Counted from the first letter of the stretch, positions 8,038 through 17,404 are shown. The stretch: DNA of 64,000 nt from CAVZXS01 sp963779325 (GCA_963779325.1 CAVZXS010000011.1:620001-684000); one strand, 5' to 3'. Numbers and translations are program-made. Notes: generated by a model from the sequence alone, not told the origin.

Positions 8038-8997
8038 ATGTTAAAAGATATTCAACCTACCGGCAATAAAGACACACGCAGCGGCTTCGGCGACGGCATC
8101 GTGGAAGCAGCAAGAAAAAATTTAAATGTAGTGGCCTTAACCGCGGATCTTGCAGGTTCTTTAAAGTTACAGCAGTTTATAAAAGAATTCCCTGAGCGTT
8201 TTATACAGTGCGGTATCGCCGAAGCAAATATGATTGGCATAGGCGCCGGCTTAACCATTGGCGGCAAAATTCCGTACACTACCACTTTCGCCAATTTCTC
8301 TACGGGGAGAGTATATGACCAAATAAGACAAAGCGTAGCGTACAGCGGTAAGAATGTAAAGATATGCGCATCACATGCCGGTCTTACATTGGGCGAAGAC
8401 GGAGCAACACATCAAATACTGGAAGACATAGGTCTGATGAAAATGCTGCCGGGTATGACGGTTATTGTACCGTGCGATTACAGCCAGACAAAAGCAGCTA
8501 CCATGGCCATCGCCGATTATGAAGGCCCTGTGTATTTACGGTTTGGCCGCCCGGTATGGCCCATTTTTACAAGCGAACTTCCGTTTGAAATTGGTAAAGC
8601 ACAACAATTCAGCGAGGGAACCGATGTTTCCATTTTTGCCTGCGGCCACATGGTATGGAATGCTATACAAGCGGGTGTTATTTTACAGGAAAAAGGAATC
8701 AGCGTAGAAGTAATAAATATTCATACCATCAAACCGCTTGATGAAGCGGCTATTATAAAATCACTGCGAAAAACGAAATGCGCCGTTACGGCCGAAGAGC
8801 ATAATATTATTGGCGGCCTGGGCGATGCAATAGCGCAAACGGCTGCCAAGAATTGCCCCGTACCGATAGAGTATGTGGGTACCAAAGATACCTTTGGCGA
8901 AAGCGGTACACCCAAACAATTGCTTACTAAATACGGTTTGGATATACCCGATATAGTAGCGGCTGCCGAGAAAGTAACGGCAAGAAAAAAAAGCTGA
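8038..8997 (+). CDS. Transketolase, C-terminal subunit (pyrimidine-binding and C-terminal domains only)
   Basis: The product has 319 residues matching the C-terminal half of transketolase: RFIQCGIAEANMIGIGAGL, THQILEDIGLMKMLPGMTVIVP, VYLRFGRP and TAEEHNIIGGLGDAIA. The N-terminal thiamine-diphosphate-binding half (GDG...N motif, about 280 residues) is absent. In split transketolases the N-half gene is normally adjacent upstream, but here galE is upstream and a barrel gene downstream. A TACCTTCG box at 8023-8030 just before the ATG could be a -7 element giving a near-leaderless transcript. The partner may be elsewhere in the genome, or this may be a related pyrimidine-domain protein. Confidence 0.88.
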   Translation: MLKDIQPTGNKDTRSGFGDGIVEAARKNLNVVALTADLAGSLKLQQFIKEFPERFIQCGIAEANMIGIGAGLTIGGKIPYTTTFANFSTGRVYDQIRQSVAYSGKNVKICASHAGLTLGEDGATHQILEDIGLMKMLPGMTVIVPCDYSQTKAATMAIADYEGPVYLRFGRPVWPIFTSELPFEIGKAQQFSEGTDVSIFACGHMVWNAIQAGVILQEKGISVEVINIHTIKPLDEAAIIKSLRKTKCAVTAEEHNIIGGLGDAIAQTAAKNCPVPIEYVGTKDTFGESGTPKQLLTKYGLDIPDIVAAAEKVTARKKS

Positions 8998-9165
8998 TAA
9001 AAAAAATCGACGGCCCTGTTTTATTCAGGTTACTGCTGTTTTACTTTACAGCAATTCTCCTTATACAAAACAAGCTTTGTAGTAAAAGAACTATGTTGTT
9101 TTTACCCAAAAACACATATATCTCCACGTTAAATTTTTGAAACATAATTAAAGGCTCCCGATAAC

Positions 9166-9197
9166 TTGCTTTCAAGAATAAAATTCATATACATTTG
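9166..9197 (+). promoter_or_regulatory. Bacteroidota-type promoter (TTG-N21-TAnnTTTG)
   Basis: TTG at 9166-9168 and TACATTTG at 9190-9197 are separated by 21 bp and match the Bacteroides -33/-7 consensus (TTTG and TAnnTTTG). It lies 18 bp upstream of the ATG at 9216, which decides that start over an in-frame TTG that falls inside the -7 box. Confidence 0.7.
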
Positions 9198-9215
9198 CAA
9201 AATTTTAAAAAATTT

Positions 9216-10184
9216 ATGAAAAAGACACTTTTTACTTTATGGGTTATCGCGTTAGGAATAACCGCAAATGCACAAACTTTAGTTTCTAAAAAAGGCGAGC
9301 CTTTTCTGCCCGAAAAGTATGATTGGTCAATTGGCATTGACGCATCCCCTTTTTTAAACTACGTTGGTAATATTTTTAACTCTTCCGGTAACAGGGCGCC
9401 TCTTTTTAACAACTACGGGCTTAATCAAACTTTTGTAGGAAAATATTTTGAAGAAAGCGGAAAAGCTTATCGTGTTATCCTTCGATTGGGTTTGAGAAAT
9501 CAATCTTTCAAATCGCCCATAGCCGAAGTAGTAGCTACACCTATACCCAACCCTACCGCAGCGGTCAATTTATTGGAAGACAAGGCCAAAGTGTCAAGCA
9601 ATTTTGTAGGACTGGGCCTCGGTCTTGAAAAAAGAAAAGGCAAAACAAGATTGCAGGGATTTTTTGGCGCTGATGCCTTTGTATGGTTCAACAGCGAAAG
9701 TGTAAAATACACGTATGGTAATAAATTAACGCAAGGTGCCACAGCCAATCCCAATGTAGATGTAAACGCAGCTTCCACTACTGAGTTTTCGGGTCAATTT
9801 ACTTTCAATGGCGCCAATATTGCTAACAGAGGTATAAGCGACAGAACCTACGGCAATGCTGCCGGCAGAGCATTGGAATATAAAGCGGGGACTACAATAG
9901 GTATTGGTGTTCGCGGATTTTTAGGCGCCGAATATTTTATTTTTCCTAAAATTTCAATCGGTGGCGAATTCGGTCTGGGCTTAGGCTACCAAAGACAGGG
10001 TAAAGGTTCCATTTCCGTAGAATCTGAGCAACTGCTTGCGGGTAACGAAGCAAGAATACAAACTGAAAATGATTTTTCAAGTTCGCGCAGCGGTCTTGTT
10101 TTAGATATTGACAGAAACGCGGCTAACAGCGCAACTTATAATTTTGCTCCAAGCGGGCAAATTCGCTTGAACCTTCATTTCTAA
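9216..10184 (+). CDS. Putative outer-membrane beta-barrel protein of unknown function
   Basis: The product has 322 residues. The signal peptide MKKTLFTLWVIALGITANAQ is followed by mature sequence with alternating hydrophobic strands, Gly/aromatic turns (GLGLGYQRQGKG, GVRGFLGAEYFIFPKISIGGEFGLG) and a barrel-like C-terminus ending in RLNLHF. This fits a monomeric outer-membrane barrel of the kind abundant in Bacteroidota. No specific family was recognised and no partner gene suggests a function. It is a single-gene unit with its own promoter at 9166-9197 and a perfect terminator at 10206-10241. Confidence 0.85.
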   Translation: MKKTLFTLWVIALGITANAQTLVSKKGEPFLPEKYDWSIGIDASPFLNYVGNIFNSSGNRAPLFNNYGLNQTFVGKYFEESGKAYRVILRLGLRNQSFKSPIAEVVATPIPNPTAAVNLLEDKAKVSSNFVGLGLGLEKRKGKTRLQGFFGADAFVWFNSESVKYTYGNKLTQGATANPNVDVNAASTTEFSGQFTFNGANIANRGISDRTYGNAAGRALEYKAGTTIGIGVRGFLGAEYFIFPKISIGGEFGLGLGYQRQGKGSISVESEQLLAGNEARIQTENDFSSSRSGLVLDIDRNAANSATYNFAPSGQIRLNLHF

Positions 10185-10205
10185 ACTAATTTGAATACAT
10201 TTAAG

Positions 10206-10241
10206 AAAAGGCGTTCCGATCATGATCGGAACGCCTTTTTT
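10206..10241 (+). terminator. Strong rho-independent terminator, perfect hairpin
   Basis: AAAAGGCGTTCCGATC is followed directly by its exact complement ending in CCTTTT, with more T residues, giving a 17-bp stem with almost no loop. The A tract on the other side makes it usable in both directions. Confidence 0.9.
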
Positions 10242-10334
10242 AATTCCTGTAAACTTAACTTCACTGCCGTCAACAACTACAGAATCATAAAAAACTTTTA
10301 CTTTTATATAACCGTTTTCATTAAACTACTATGA

Positions 10335-10928
10335 ATGCCAATATTCCAAACCGATACAAACCGACAAACCAATATGACTTTAACCACAGAGAGTGATGCA
10401 GAATTATTGATACAGTTTCGTGACCCTTCATCCAGGGAAAGAGCGTACACGACTATAATAAAAAAGTACCAAGAGAAATTATACTGGCATGTACGACGTA
10501 TGGTAGTACAACACGAGGATACTAATGATGTACTGCAAAATGTTTTTATCAGGGTATGGAAAGGACTGGAAAATTTCAGGGAAGACAGCCAATTGTATAC
10601 TTGGCTCTACCGTGTGGCTACCAATGAGTGCCTCACTTACCTTGAGCAGCAAAAAAAGAGAGCCTCGGTAAGCCTGAGTGACGCAGACACAGGTATGGAG
10701 AACAAAATACGGGCTGATACTAATTTTGACGCAAAAAAATTGGAATGGAAACTGCAGCTTGCCATCAATCAACTACCTGAAAGACAACGTTTAGTTTTCA
10801 ATTTGAGGTATTATGATGAGATGCCTTACGAAGAAATGAGCCGGATATTGGAAACCAGCGAGGGATCGCTTAAAGCCAGCTACCACCATGCGGTAAAAAA
10901 AGTGGAGGATTACATACTTAATCATTAA
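10335..10928 (+). CDS. ECF-type RNA polymerase sigma factor
   Basis: The product is 197 residues from the first ATG; a second ATG at 10374 (MTLTTESDAELLIQF) gives the length and N-terminus usual for the family. Region 2 is recognisable (HVRRMVVQHEDTNDVLQNVFIRVWKGLENF), as is a C-terminal sigma-4 helix-turn-helix (QLPERQRLVFNLRYYDEMPYEEMSRILETSEGSLKASYHHAVKK). Extracytoplasmic-function sigma factors direct RNA polymerase to stress or envelope regulons. The next gene, 29 bp downstream, encodes a single-pass membrane protein that could act as its regulator, followed by a Spy-like periplasmic protein. The three are probably co-transcribed. Confidence 0.92.
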   Translation: MPIFQTDTNRQTNMTLTTESDAELLIQFRDPSSRERAYTTIIKKYQEKLYWHVRRMVVQHEDTNDVLQNVFIRVWKGLENFREDSQLYTWLYRVATNECLTYLEQQKKRASVSLSDADTGMENKIRADTNFDAKKLEWKLQLAINQLPERQRLVFNLRYYDEMPYEEMSRILETSEGSLKASYHHAVKKVEDYILNH

Positions 10929-10957
10929 ACTATTGTTACCTATTACCGTCCTAAAAT

Positions 10958-11743
10958 GTGCAAATGACAAACAGAACAACCATATTGACCGAATTGAATG
11001 AACTGAACAGCAGCTTGGTTAATCATGCCCCTCAAAATGCCTATACTGTTCCTGACGGGTATTTTGAAGCGTTGGAGGCCGCAATCCTGCGTCGAATTAA
11101 GGCATTGGATGCAGCAAATGCCGCGGAGGAATTGAGTCACTTGTCTCCCTTGTTAAATTCAGTATCCAAACAAATGCTTTATCAATTACCTGCCGGTTAT
11201 TTTGAGAGTTTTGAAAAGCAATTACAGGAGCAAATAAAGAACCCGATTGATTATAAAAATGCAGCTGAGGAAATTGCATCTATTTCGCCATTACTTAGCG
11301 GCTTGCAAAAAAAGAACCCCTATACCGTTCCAAATAATTATTTTAGTACGGCGGTAGAAATGAATGCTCCGCAAAAAGAAACGGCGAAAGTTGTTTCACT
11401 TGGCGGCCGCAACCGGTTCAGGTATGCCGCCGCCGCAGCGGTAGTTGGTATAATTGCAACTGCATCTGTTTTTATTTTTAAGAATAAAACAAACGGCGAA
11501 GATAAAGCTGTGGCAAAATTAAAAACAGAGCTGCATAAAATGGATGATACTGCCCTGAGTGAACTGACGGAATTTATAGATGCCGGTTTGAACAGTAAAG
11601 AAACCGTACAATCTGACGCAACAGTAAAAAAAGATGAAGTAAAAGAATTATTGAAAGATGTAAGCGATACAGACTTGGAAGCCTTTATACACGACGTAGA
11701 AGATGCCGTAACTGAAAACGATGATGAAATATTATTAAACTAA
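10958..11743 (+). CDS. Single-pass membrane protein with three YTVPxxYF repeats, possible anti-sigma-like regulator
   Basis: The product has 261 residues. The N-terminal about 130 residues contain three related units with cores YTVPDGYFEALE, YQLPAGYFESFE and YTVPNNYFSTAV, two of them preceded by an S.LSPLL segment. One transmembrane helix follows (about residues 151-171, YAAAAAVVGIIATASVFIF) and then an acidic C-terminus ending DAVTENDDEILLN. Sitting directly after an ECF sigma gene with an N-in topology, it resembles the membrane anti-sigma-like proteins of Bacteroidota, but it lacks a recognisable zinc anti-sigma motif. The role is inferred from context only. Confidence 0.75.
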   Translation: MQMTNRTTILTELNELNSSLVNHAPQNAYTVPDGYFEALEAAILRRIKALDAANAAEELSHLSPLLNSVSKQMLYQLPAGYFESFEKQLQEQIKNPIDYKNAAEEIASISPLLSGLQKKNPYTVPNNYFSTAVEMNAPQKETAKVVSLGGRNRFRYAAAAAVVGIIATASVFIFKNKTNGEDKAVAKLKTELHKMDDTALSELTEFIDAGLNSKETVQSDATVKKDEVKELLKDVSDTDLEAFIHDVEDAVTENDDEILLN

Positions 11744-11751
11744 CGCCTGTA

Positions 11752-12195
11752 ATGAAAAAAATACTGTACCTGCTGAGCTTTTTATTATTTACAAACCTTG
11801 CTCTCTTTGCCCAGAATACCGATAGGGAAGAAAGGTTTGAAAAACTGCGTGACCGCATTAATGAGCTGGTGGCTAAAAAATTAAATCTTACAAAAAACGA
11901 AAGCGAAAAATTTTCGCCCATCTTCGTCCGCTATTTTAATGAATTGCGTACTACGCACAAACAGTTTAATGATCCCCTGCTGCGCCAGCAGAAAATAGCT
12001 GAATTACGAATCAGGTACAGAACCGAATTCAAACAAGTATTGGATGAACGAAGAGCCAACCGTGTATTTGTAATAGAAAAAGAAGTACAGGAAAGAATAA
12101 AAGAAGAAATACAAGATCGCAGAGAACAGCGGATGGAGAATAGACCCGGCGGAAGAAAAAAGATAGAAAAATTAAGCGGCGGGTATCGCCTTTGA
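11752..12195 (+). CDS. Small exported Spy/CpxP-like helical protein
   Basis: The product has 147 residues. The signal peptide MKKILYLLSFLLFTNLALFAQ is followed by a highly charged helical body (LNLTKNESEKFSPIFVRYFNE, QKIAELRIRYRTEFKQVLDE) and an Arg/Glu-rich tail. The LTxxESExFxPI pattern and long amphipathic helices recall the LTxxQ periplasmic chaperone/sensor family (Spy, CpxP, heavy-metal sensors). It is 8 bp after the membrane-repeat gene and therefore in the same operon as the sigma factor. An envelope-stress role is plausible but unproven. Confidence 0.75.
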   Translation: MKKILYLLSFLLFTNLALFAQNTDREERFEKLRDRINELVAKKLNLTKNESEKFSPIFVRYFNELRTTHKQFNDPLLRQQKIAELRIRYRTEFKQVLDERRANRVFVIEKEVQERIKEEIQDRREQRMENRPGGRKKIEKLSGGYRL

Positions 12196-12426
12196 TAAAT
12201 CAATAAGTCTTTCAATACCCCAATTGGGTGAAGTGTTTTCCAATCGTCGACAAAATCAGTTCATTCATCGAAGAAACGATAGTAAGATGTAGAAGTGAAA
12301 TTGTTTTTACTATATCTTTACCTTGGTGTTTTTCATAGGTTAGCAACGGCCGGCTCTTTTCAGGGCGGGCCATTTTTTTTGCCCTATGCGTTAAAAGCAA
12401 CCGACTCTTTTTGCAGATAAAATTTA

Positions 12427-13212
12427 TCAGGAACCGGCAGTATAAACAGGTGTTTTAATATCGTGATAGAAAAGAAAAGTTCGGTTATCTTTTTCTTTCT
12501 CAGCCCACCATTGCTTTCGCAGCTCCATACATTTTTTACCGTCATAATCATACTTGGCTATAAAGCGATGTTTCATTTGTTGCAGTTGCGGAGCGTCATC
12601 GCCGCCAAAAAAAATTGTTTCATTATTTTCTTTTATTAAATATACCTGGTGGTACAACGAGTGAGCAGCGGTCACTTCATAGTGTATATAATCATCAATA
12701 ACGCCGTTGCCGTCGATAAACACAACATTGGGCGAGGTACCTAATAATTGAAACTCTTTCGGTGTATAAGAAGGCGAACCTTTTTCTACAGCATAATCAA
12801 ATTCCTTTCGCTGCACGTAATACGTCGCATTAGGAAAACTGATATCATAAGTGCCCAGCACTTTATCTTCTTTGCTTATACCGCCCGAATGATCTTTGTG
12901 CAAGTGCGTAAGCAATACTTTTGTTACATCCATCGGGTTAATGCCCGCATCCAGCAGGTTCTGATGAATTTGCAGGGTGCCGTCAGGATTGGAAAAGCCA
13001 AGCCCTGTATCAAGCAGTAAAATATCCTTTGAAGTAATGACGGCGAACGGCTGCACTTCTACAAGCAAACTGCCAACGGGTCTTTCCTGCAACTCATGTT
13101 TGCTGTCATCAAAAGGTACAAATTGTTTTGTTTTATCAATTGTAAAACTTCCTTCCGAAAGAGGAATGATGCGTCCGCCGCTTCCAAAGGGATATTCGTT
13201 AGTTATGTCCAT
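12427..13212 (-). CDS. Metallo-beta-lactamase-fold metal-dependent hydrolase
   Basis: The product has 261 residues. The core motif TKVLLTHLHKDHSGG supplies HxHxDH; an upstream strand reads DILLLDTGLGF, and later metal ligands are likely H in TAAHSLYHQVYL and D in FFGGDDAPQ. This is the binuclear-metal hydrolase fold shared by lactonases, glyoxalases and aryl hydrolases; the overall pattern is nearest to the AHL-lactonase-like branch, but substrate cannot be assigned. No signal peptide is seen, so it is cytoplasmic. It is transcribed alone, leftward, with 231 bp of apparently empty DNA before the preceding gene. Confidence 0.88.
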   Translation of the reverse strand: MDITNEYPFGSGGRIIPLSEGSFTIDKTKQFVPFDDSKHELQERPVGSLLVEVQPFAVITSKDILLLDTGLGFSNPDGTLQIHQNLLDAGINPMDVTKVLLTHLHKDHSGGISKEDKVLGTYDISFPNATYYVQRKEFDYAVEKGSPSYTPKEFQLLGTSPNVVFIDGNGVIDDYIHYEVTAAHSLYHQVYLIKENNETIFFGGDDAPQLQQMKHRFIAKYDYDGKKCMELRKQWWAEKEKDNRTFLFYHDIKTPVYTAGS

Positions 13213-13296
13213 TACTGAGTTTTATCAAATCAAATCTAATCAAATGAAACCGCGAAGCTAATTAATTATTCCGCCCGGGGAGGTGATAGCGGTAAT

Positions 13297-14634
13297 TTAT
13301 CGCAACACCATTTGCCGGTCCGCATCCAATCGTATTAAAATAAAAAGAAGGATGGAGAATGTAAGTAATGAAGTGCCGCCGTAACTGATAAACGGAAGCG
13401 GAATGCCGATAACGGGAGCAAGTCCTACCGTCATGGCAATATTAATGACTATATGAAAAAAGAAAACAGAGGCTACTCCGTACGCATAACACCGGCTGAA
13501 AACACTTCGTTGTCTTTCGGCTATTGTTACTATCCTGAACAGCAGCAACAAATACAGCCCGAGTAAAACAGTACTTCCTACAAATCCGAAGCCTTCACCA
13601 ATACTGTCAAAAATAAAATCAGTTCGTTGCTCTGGTACAAAACCATACCGGGTTTGTGTTCCCTTTAATAATCCTTTTCCCACGAATCCGCCGCTGCCGA
13701 TAGCTATTTTACTTTGCCGTACATTGTATTGACTGCCACTCTCCTTTTCTTTTTTTGTTTTTATTACTGTCGTTTCACCGACTTTCTTATACGGGTTATC
13801 TTTTCCGAATAAATCAAAAATTCGTTCCACCTGGTGTTTCTGTAAAATATTTTTAAAAATAAAAGGCACGGCAAACCGCTGTATACCTACGCAAAGAACC
13901 CACAGTAAGACGATACTCATCAGCAGGCCCCGTTTTCTTTTTATTTGCTTACGAAAAATATAAATACTTAAAGCAGCAATAGCGGTAAGTACAAAGGCCA
14001 GTACATTGGGCGGCACAATAATAGTTGCTACTACCAGGGCGGCCAGCGAAAATCCTATGATAAGAATCATTGGCGGCAATCCTTCGCGAAACATTACTAA
14101 AAAGAAAGCGAAATAAACAAGCGCAAGACCTGTTTCTTTTTGCATTATGGAAAACATCGCCGGCACCAATGCAATACCCGCTGCTATAAGCTGCGATTTG
14201 GATTCGGAAAAATCAGTTTCGGGTCTTGACAAAAATTTAGCCAATGCAAGACATACAAATATTTTACAAAGCTCGGCGGGTTGAAACTGGAAAGAGCCAA
14301 ATCTTATAATAGATTCCGTTCCTTTAACATTAGAATGAAAAGGGAAAACCAACAGTAATAAAAAAATACCGAGTGCGTAGCCGATATTGGCGGTAGCCGT
14401 AAAAAATTTACTGTCGGTTAATAAAATAAAAATTCCTGCGACAATGGAAATTAAAAAAAACAGTAATTGCTTTCCGTAATCATTTTTGAAGCCTAAAAAA
14501 CCTGCAAACACGGGGTCGCCTTGTTTGTAGGTAACGGCAAAGATGGCGGTGATGCCGATGGCTACTAAACTTAAATAAATCCAGATCAGCAACCAGTCAA
14601 TTCCTTTTGATATAGCGGGGTCGTTGCGGTTCAT
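13297..14634 (-). CDS. rodA: Rod-shape peptidoglycan polymerase RodA (SEDS family)
   Basis: The product has 445 residues with about ten hydrophobic helices. SEDS signatures are present: TESIIRFGSFQFQPAELCKI, the segment QSKIAIGSGGFVGKGLLKGTQ and the C-terminal GIPLPFISYGGTSLLTF. RodA polymerises glycan strands from lipid II during side-wall growth and works with the PBP2 transpeptidase. The ATG shares one base with the stop of the upstream PBP2 gene (TAATG), so the two are translationally coupled. It is the last gene of the mre/mrd cluster. Confidence 0.95.
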   Translation of the reverse strand: MNRNDPAISKGIDWLLIWIYLSLVAIGITAIFAVTYKQGDPVFAGFLGFKNDYGKQLLFFLISIVAGIFILLTDSKFFTATANIGYALGIFLLLLVFPFHSNVKGTESIIRFGSFQFQPAELCKIFVCLALAKFLSRPETDFSESKSQLIAAGIALVPAMFSIMQKETGLALVYFAFFLVMFREGLPPMILIIGFSLAALVVATIIVPPNVLAFVLTAIAALSIYIFRKQIKRKRGLLMSIVLLWVLCVGIQRFAVPFIFKNILQKHQVERIFDLFGKDNPYKKVGETTVIKTKKEKESGSQYNVRQSKIAIGSGGFVGKGLLKGTQTRYGFVPEQRTDFIFDSIGEGFGFVGSTVLLGLYLLLLFRIVTIAERQRSVFSRCYAYGVASVFFFHIVINIAMTVGLAPVIGIPLPFISYGGTSLLTFSILLFILIRLDADRQMVLR

Positions 14635-16766
14635 TAATTGTTCAGCTTATAAATTGAATCTCTATTTCTCGTTAATATATTTTGTTTACCCGGCAAAAGC
14701 ATACTGTCTGTACCGGGATTTTGCATGTCTTGCGTATCTCTAAACGGTAAATTGGTATTTGCCGGTACTGCAATGCTGTCATCATCCGAAGGATCAATTG
14801 TAATTTGCAAAGAGTCCTTTAAATTTTTTAAAGCCGCGACTTCCGCTTTTACTTTTTGTAACGAATCTCTTTCTTTCATTTTCTGCGCCATCAACGGCGG
14901 TATAAGGTTCAGGTTTACAAATTTTTCTATAATTCCTTTGCGATTAGCAGCAATGGTATCGTTCAGGTATTTTTCAATCATCAAACCTACAATAGGCGCA
15001 GCGTATGTACCGCCAAACCGGCCCGAGTTTTCTACCACGCACATGATGGCTATTTTCGGATTCTCTCTCGGCGCAAAAGCGGTAAAGAAAGAGTGATTGG
15101 GTTGTTTTACCAATTGTTTATTAATAACCGCATAGTTTTCTACCGTACCGGTTTTACCGCACACAATAACGCCGGGTACCCTTGCACCGGTTCCCGTACC
15201 GCTTTCTACCACGCCCTGCATACCATCATGCACCGCGTCAAATATAGTGTCGGGTATATTAATAGGGTTAATTTTATTTTTATACTTATCCAGCAAGCCA
15301 AACTTATCGCCGCCTGCAATAGAATCAACTATGTGCGGTGTAATATACCAACCCTTATTGGCCAAATAAGCCATTTCATTAGCCACTTGTATTGGTGTGG
15401 TGGATACCTCTCCCTGGCCAATGCTCACAGAACGAAAATTGCAATAATTCCATTTACCCACACCATAGATTTTATTAAAATGCGCCGGTGTTGGTATATT
15501 TCCTTTTTGTTCCGAGGGTACATCAACACCTAATCGATGCCCGAGGCCAAATGCATACATATACCGGTTCCATACCGCTAAACTGCTGTCGATAGTAGGA
15601 TACTTGGGGTTATTAATAACCCGTTGCATTACCGTAGCGAAATATGTATTATCGGAAATTCTTATAGCGCTGCGCAAATCGAATGTACCGTAGTCTAAAC
15701 ATTTCATAGGCCTTCCGCTGCCGCAACCGTAAAATGCACCTGAGCAGGAAACCCTGAAATCGGTTGTAATAACATCTTCATGTAATCCTATCAACGCCTG
15801 CAAAGTTTTAAATGTAGATCCGGGAGAGTAGCTTGCATTTACCGCCCGATTTAATAAAGGCGAACGCGGGTCCACGTATAATTCAGAAAAATGTTTTCTT
15901 CTTTCGGCTCCGGTTAAATAACCCGGATCATACGTCGGGCTGCTTACCATCGCTATTATACCGCCCGTTTTAGGGTCGATGGCGACAATAGAACCTACTT
16001 TATTATTCATCAATTTTTCTCCCAATTGCTGCAACTCAATATCAAGACTTGTATAAAGATTGCTGCCCGCAACCGCCGTCTCATCTTTTTCACCGTTTTC
16101 ATAAGGGCCTTGTATACGGTTAAAATTATCTTTAATTAAATATTGAACGCCTCTTTCACCCATCAATGCTTTTTCATAGGTTTTTTCAATACCGGTGTAG
16201 CCGGCATAATCGCCTGACTCGTACCCTTCATCGGGATGTTTTTTCAAAAAATTAGAATCTACCTCGGATATATAACCAAATATATTGGCGCCGGCACTAA
16301 AGGGATATTTGCGTATGGGTCTTTCCTGTAAAAAAAATCCTTTGTTAAATCGCCACAGGTTTTCTCTTACTCTTGCATATTTTTCGGGGCTCAATAAGGG
16401 TTCAAATACGGATGGTCTGAAACGTCCATTACGAAAAGTTATATTTTCTACCCGCTTACGAAACTCCGCTGTATCTATTGAAAGCAAATTGCAGAGATAT
16501 GAAGTATCGATACCGCCTCTCAAGTCTTGCGGCGTCACCATCAAATCATACATTAATATATTATCGATAATTACTTTGCGGGTGCGGTCAAAAACAGCTC
16601 CGCGGGGCGGGTAAATTACCTTGCGCAGAATTGCATTATCATCGGCCATACTTTTAAACTTACCGGAAATAACCTGCAAATAAAACAACTGAGCGAAGAT
16701 GACGAGAAACGAACCTAAAAAAATGAGCCGTATAATGCGGCTTCTTGATTGATTAAAAACGGACAT
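14634..16766 (-). CDS. mrdA: Penicillin-binding protein 2 (transpeptidase for cell elongation)
   Basis: The product has 710 residues. An N-terminal membrane anchor (IIRLIFLGSFLVIFAQLFYL) precedes the dimerisation domain (PPRGAVFDRTRKVI). The transpeptidase domain has the catalytic SPGSTFK (SxxK), SDN (SxN) and CGKTGTVEN (KTG) motifs in order. This defines a class B PBP of the PBP2/MrdA type, which cross-links peptidoglycan made by RodA. An extended hydrophilic tail of about 100 residues follows the catalytic domain. It lies between mreD (104 bp upstream) and rodA (overlapping). Confidence 0.95.
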   Translation of the reverse strand: MSVFNQSRSRIIRLIFLGSFLVIFAQLFYLQVISGKFKSMADDNAILRKVIYPPRGAVFDRTRKVIIDNILMYDLMVTPQDLRGGIDTSYLCNLLSIDTAEFRKRVENITFRNGRFRPSVFEPLLSPEKYARVRENLWRFNKGFFLQERPIRKYPFSAGANIFGYISEVDSNFLKKHPDEGYESGDYAGYTGIEKTYEKALMGERGVQYLIKDNFNRIQGPYENGEKDETAVAGSNLYTSLDIELQQLGEKLMNNKVGSIVAIDPKTGGIIAMVSSPTYDPGYLTGAERRKHFSELYVDPRSPLLNRAVNASYSPGSTFKTLQALIGLHEDVITTDFRVSCSGAFYGCGSGRPMKCLDYGTFDLRSAIRISDNTYFATVMQRVINNPKYPTIDSSLAVWNRYMYAFGLGHRLGVDVPSEQKGNIPTPAHFNKIYGVGKWNYCNFRSVSIGQGEVSTTPIQVANEMAYLANKGWYITPHIVDSIAGGDKFGLLDKYKNKINPINIPDTIFDAVHDGMQGVVESGTGTGARVPGVIVCGKTGTVENYAVINKQLVKQPNHSFFTAFAPRENPKIAIMCVVENSGRFGGTYAAPIVGLMIEKYLNDTIAANRKGIIEKFVNLNLIPPLMAQKMKERDSLQKVKAEVAALKNLKDSLQITIDPSDDDSIAVPANTNLPFRDTQDMQNPGTDSMLLPGKQNILTRNRDSIYKLNN

Positions 16767-16870
16767 AAAATGAAGTACGAAGTAAAAAGTACATTGTACC
16801 GATTAAAGTTACGTACAGTACCGGGTATTTATTGTGCCGATGCGGGTATTTATTTTTATAAAGAAATTTA

Positions 16871-17404
16871 TTACTGCTTATTGGTTCTGTATTTCAATTT
16901 TCGCGGAAACAATAATTCGACGGTATACATCAGTAACATACTGATGGCGGTAGTAGCTATTACTTTAATAAGAAAAGTACCGAAACCGCCGAATTGCAGC
17001 CATTGCAAAAAAGTCATGTACCCGTGATGTAATAGGGTGAGTACAAAAACATATACCGAGTAAGGCGCCCAACCCATTGCTTTAGGCGACGGTTCGCGGT
17101 AGTTAAATTCTGAAAGATCCTTGGGCGTAAGTATGGTGATTAAAAATGGGCGTACATAAGCAATCAGTACACAAGCGGCTGTGTGTACGCCAATTTGCCC
17201 GGTAAAATAATCAAGTGTAAGGCCGGTTATAAAACCGGTTATCAATAACCAAAACCTGTTGACCGAAAAAGGCAACCAGAGTATAAAAAGGTAATATATA
17301 TAGGGTATAATGAAACGGTGAAGCGGGTCTATTTTGAACAGGATAAAAACCTGTACAAACATAAACAGTACAAATCGGATAATATTTTTTATCGGTTCAC
17401 TCAC
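16871..17404 (-). CDS. mreD: Rod shape-determining protein MreD
   Basis: The product has 177 residues with five or six hydrophobic helices (NIIRFVLFMFVQVFILFKI, FWLLITGFITGLTLDYFTG, ATTAISMLLMYTVELLF). The RFVxFxxVQxxxxxxI start and GLxLDxF motif are typical of MreD, an inner-membrane part of the elongasome. Translation probably starts at a GTG that overlaps the mreC stop codon (TAGTG at 17402-17406), indicating coupling. Position between mreC and mrdA supports the assignment of this otherwise poorly conserved family. Confidence 0.9.
   Translation of the reverse strand: MSEPIKNIIRFVLFMFVQVFILFKIDPLHRFIIPYIYYLFILWLPFSVNRFWLLITGFITGLTLDYFTGQIGVHTAACVLIAYVRPFLITILTPKDLSEFNYREPSPKAMGWAPYSVYVFVLTLLHHGYMTFLQWLQFGGFGTFLIKVIATTAISMLLMYTVELLFPRKLKYRTNKQ

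Noticed and set aside
9195..9215. TTG start for the barrel protein upstream of 9216.
   Set aside because: It overlaps the TAnnTTTG promoter box and would precede the signal peptide with a charged extension.
15093..15533. Long open frame antisense to the PBP2 gene.
   Set aside because: It is fully inside a well-conserved gene on the other strand, with no recognisable domain.
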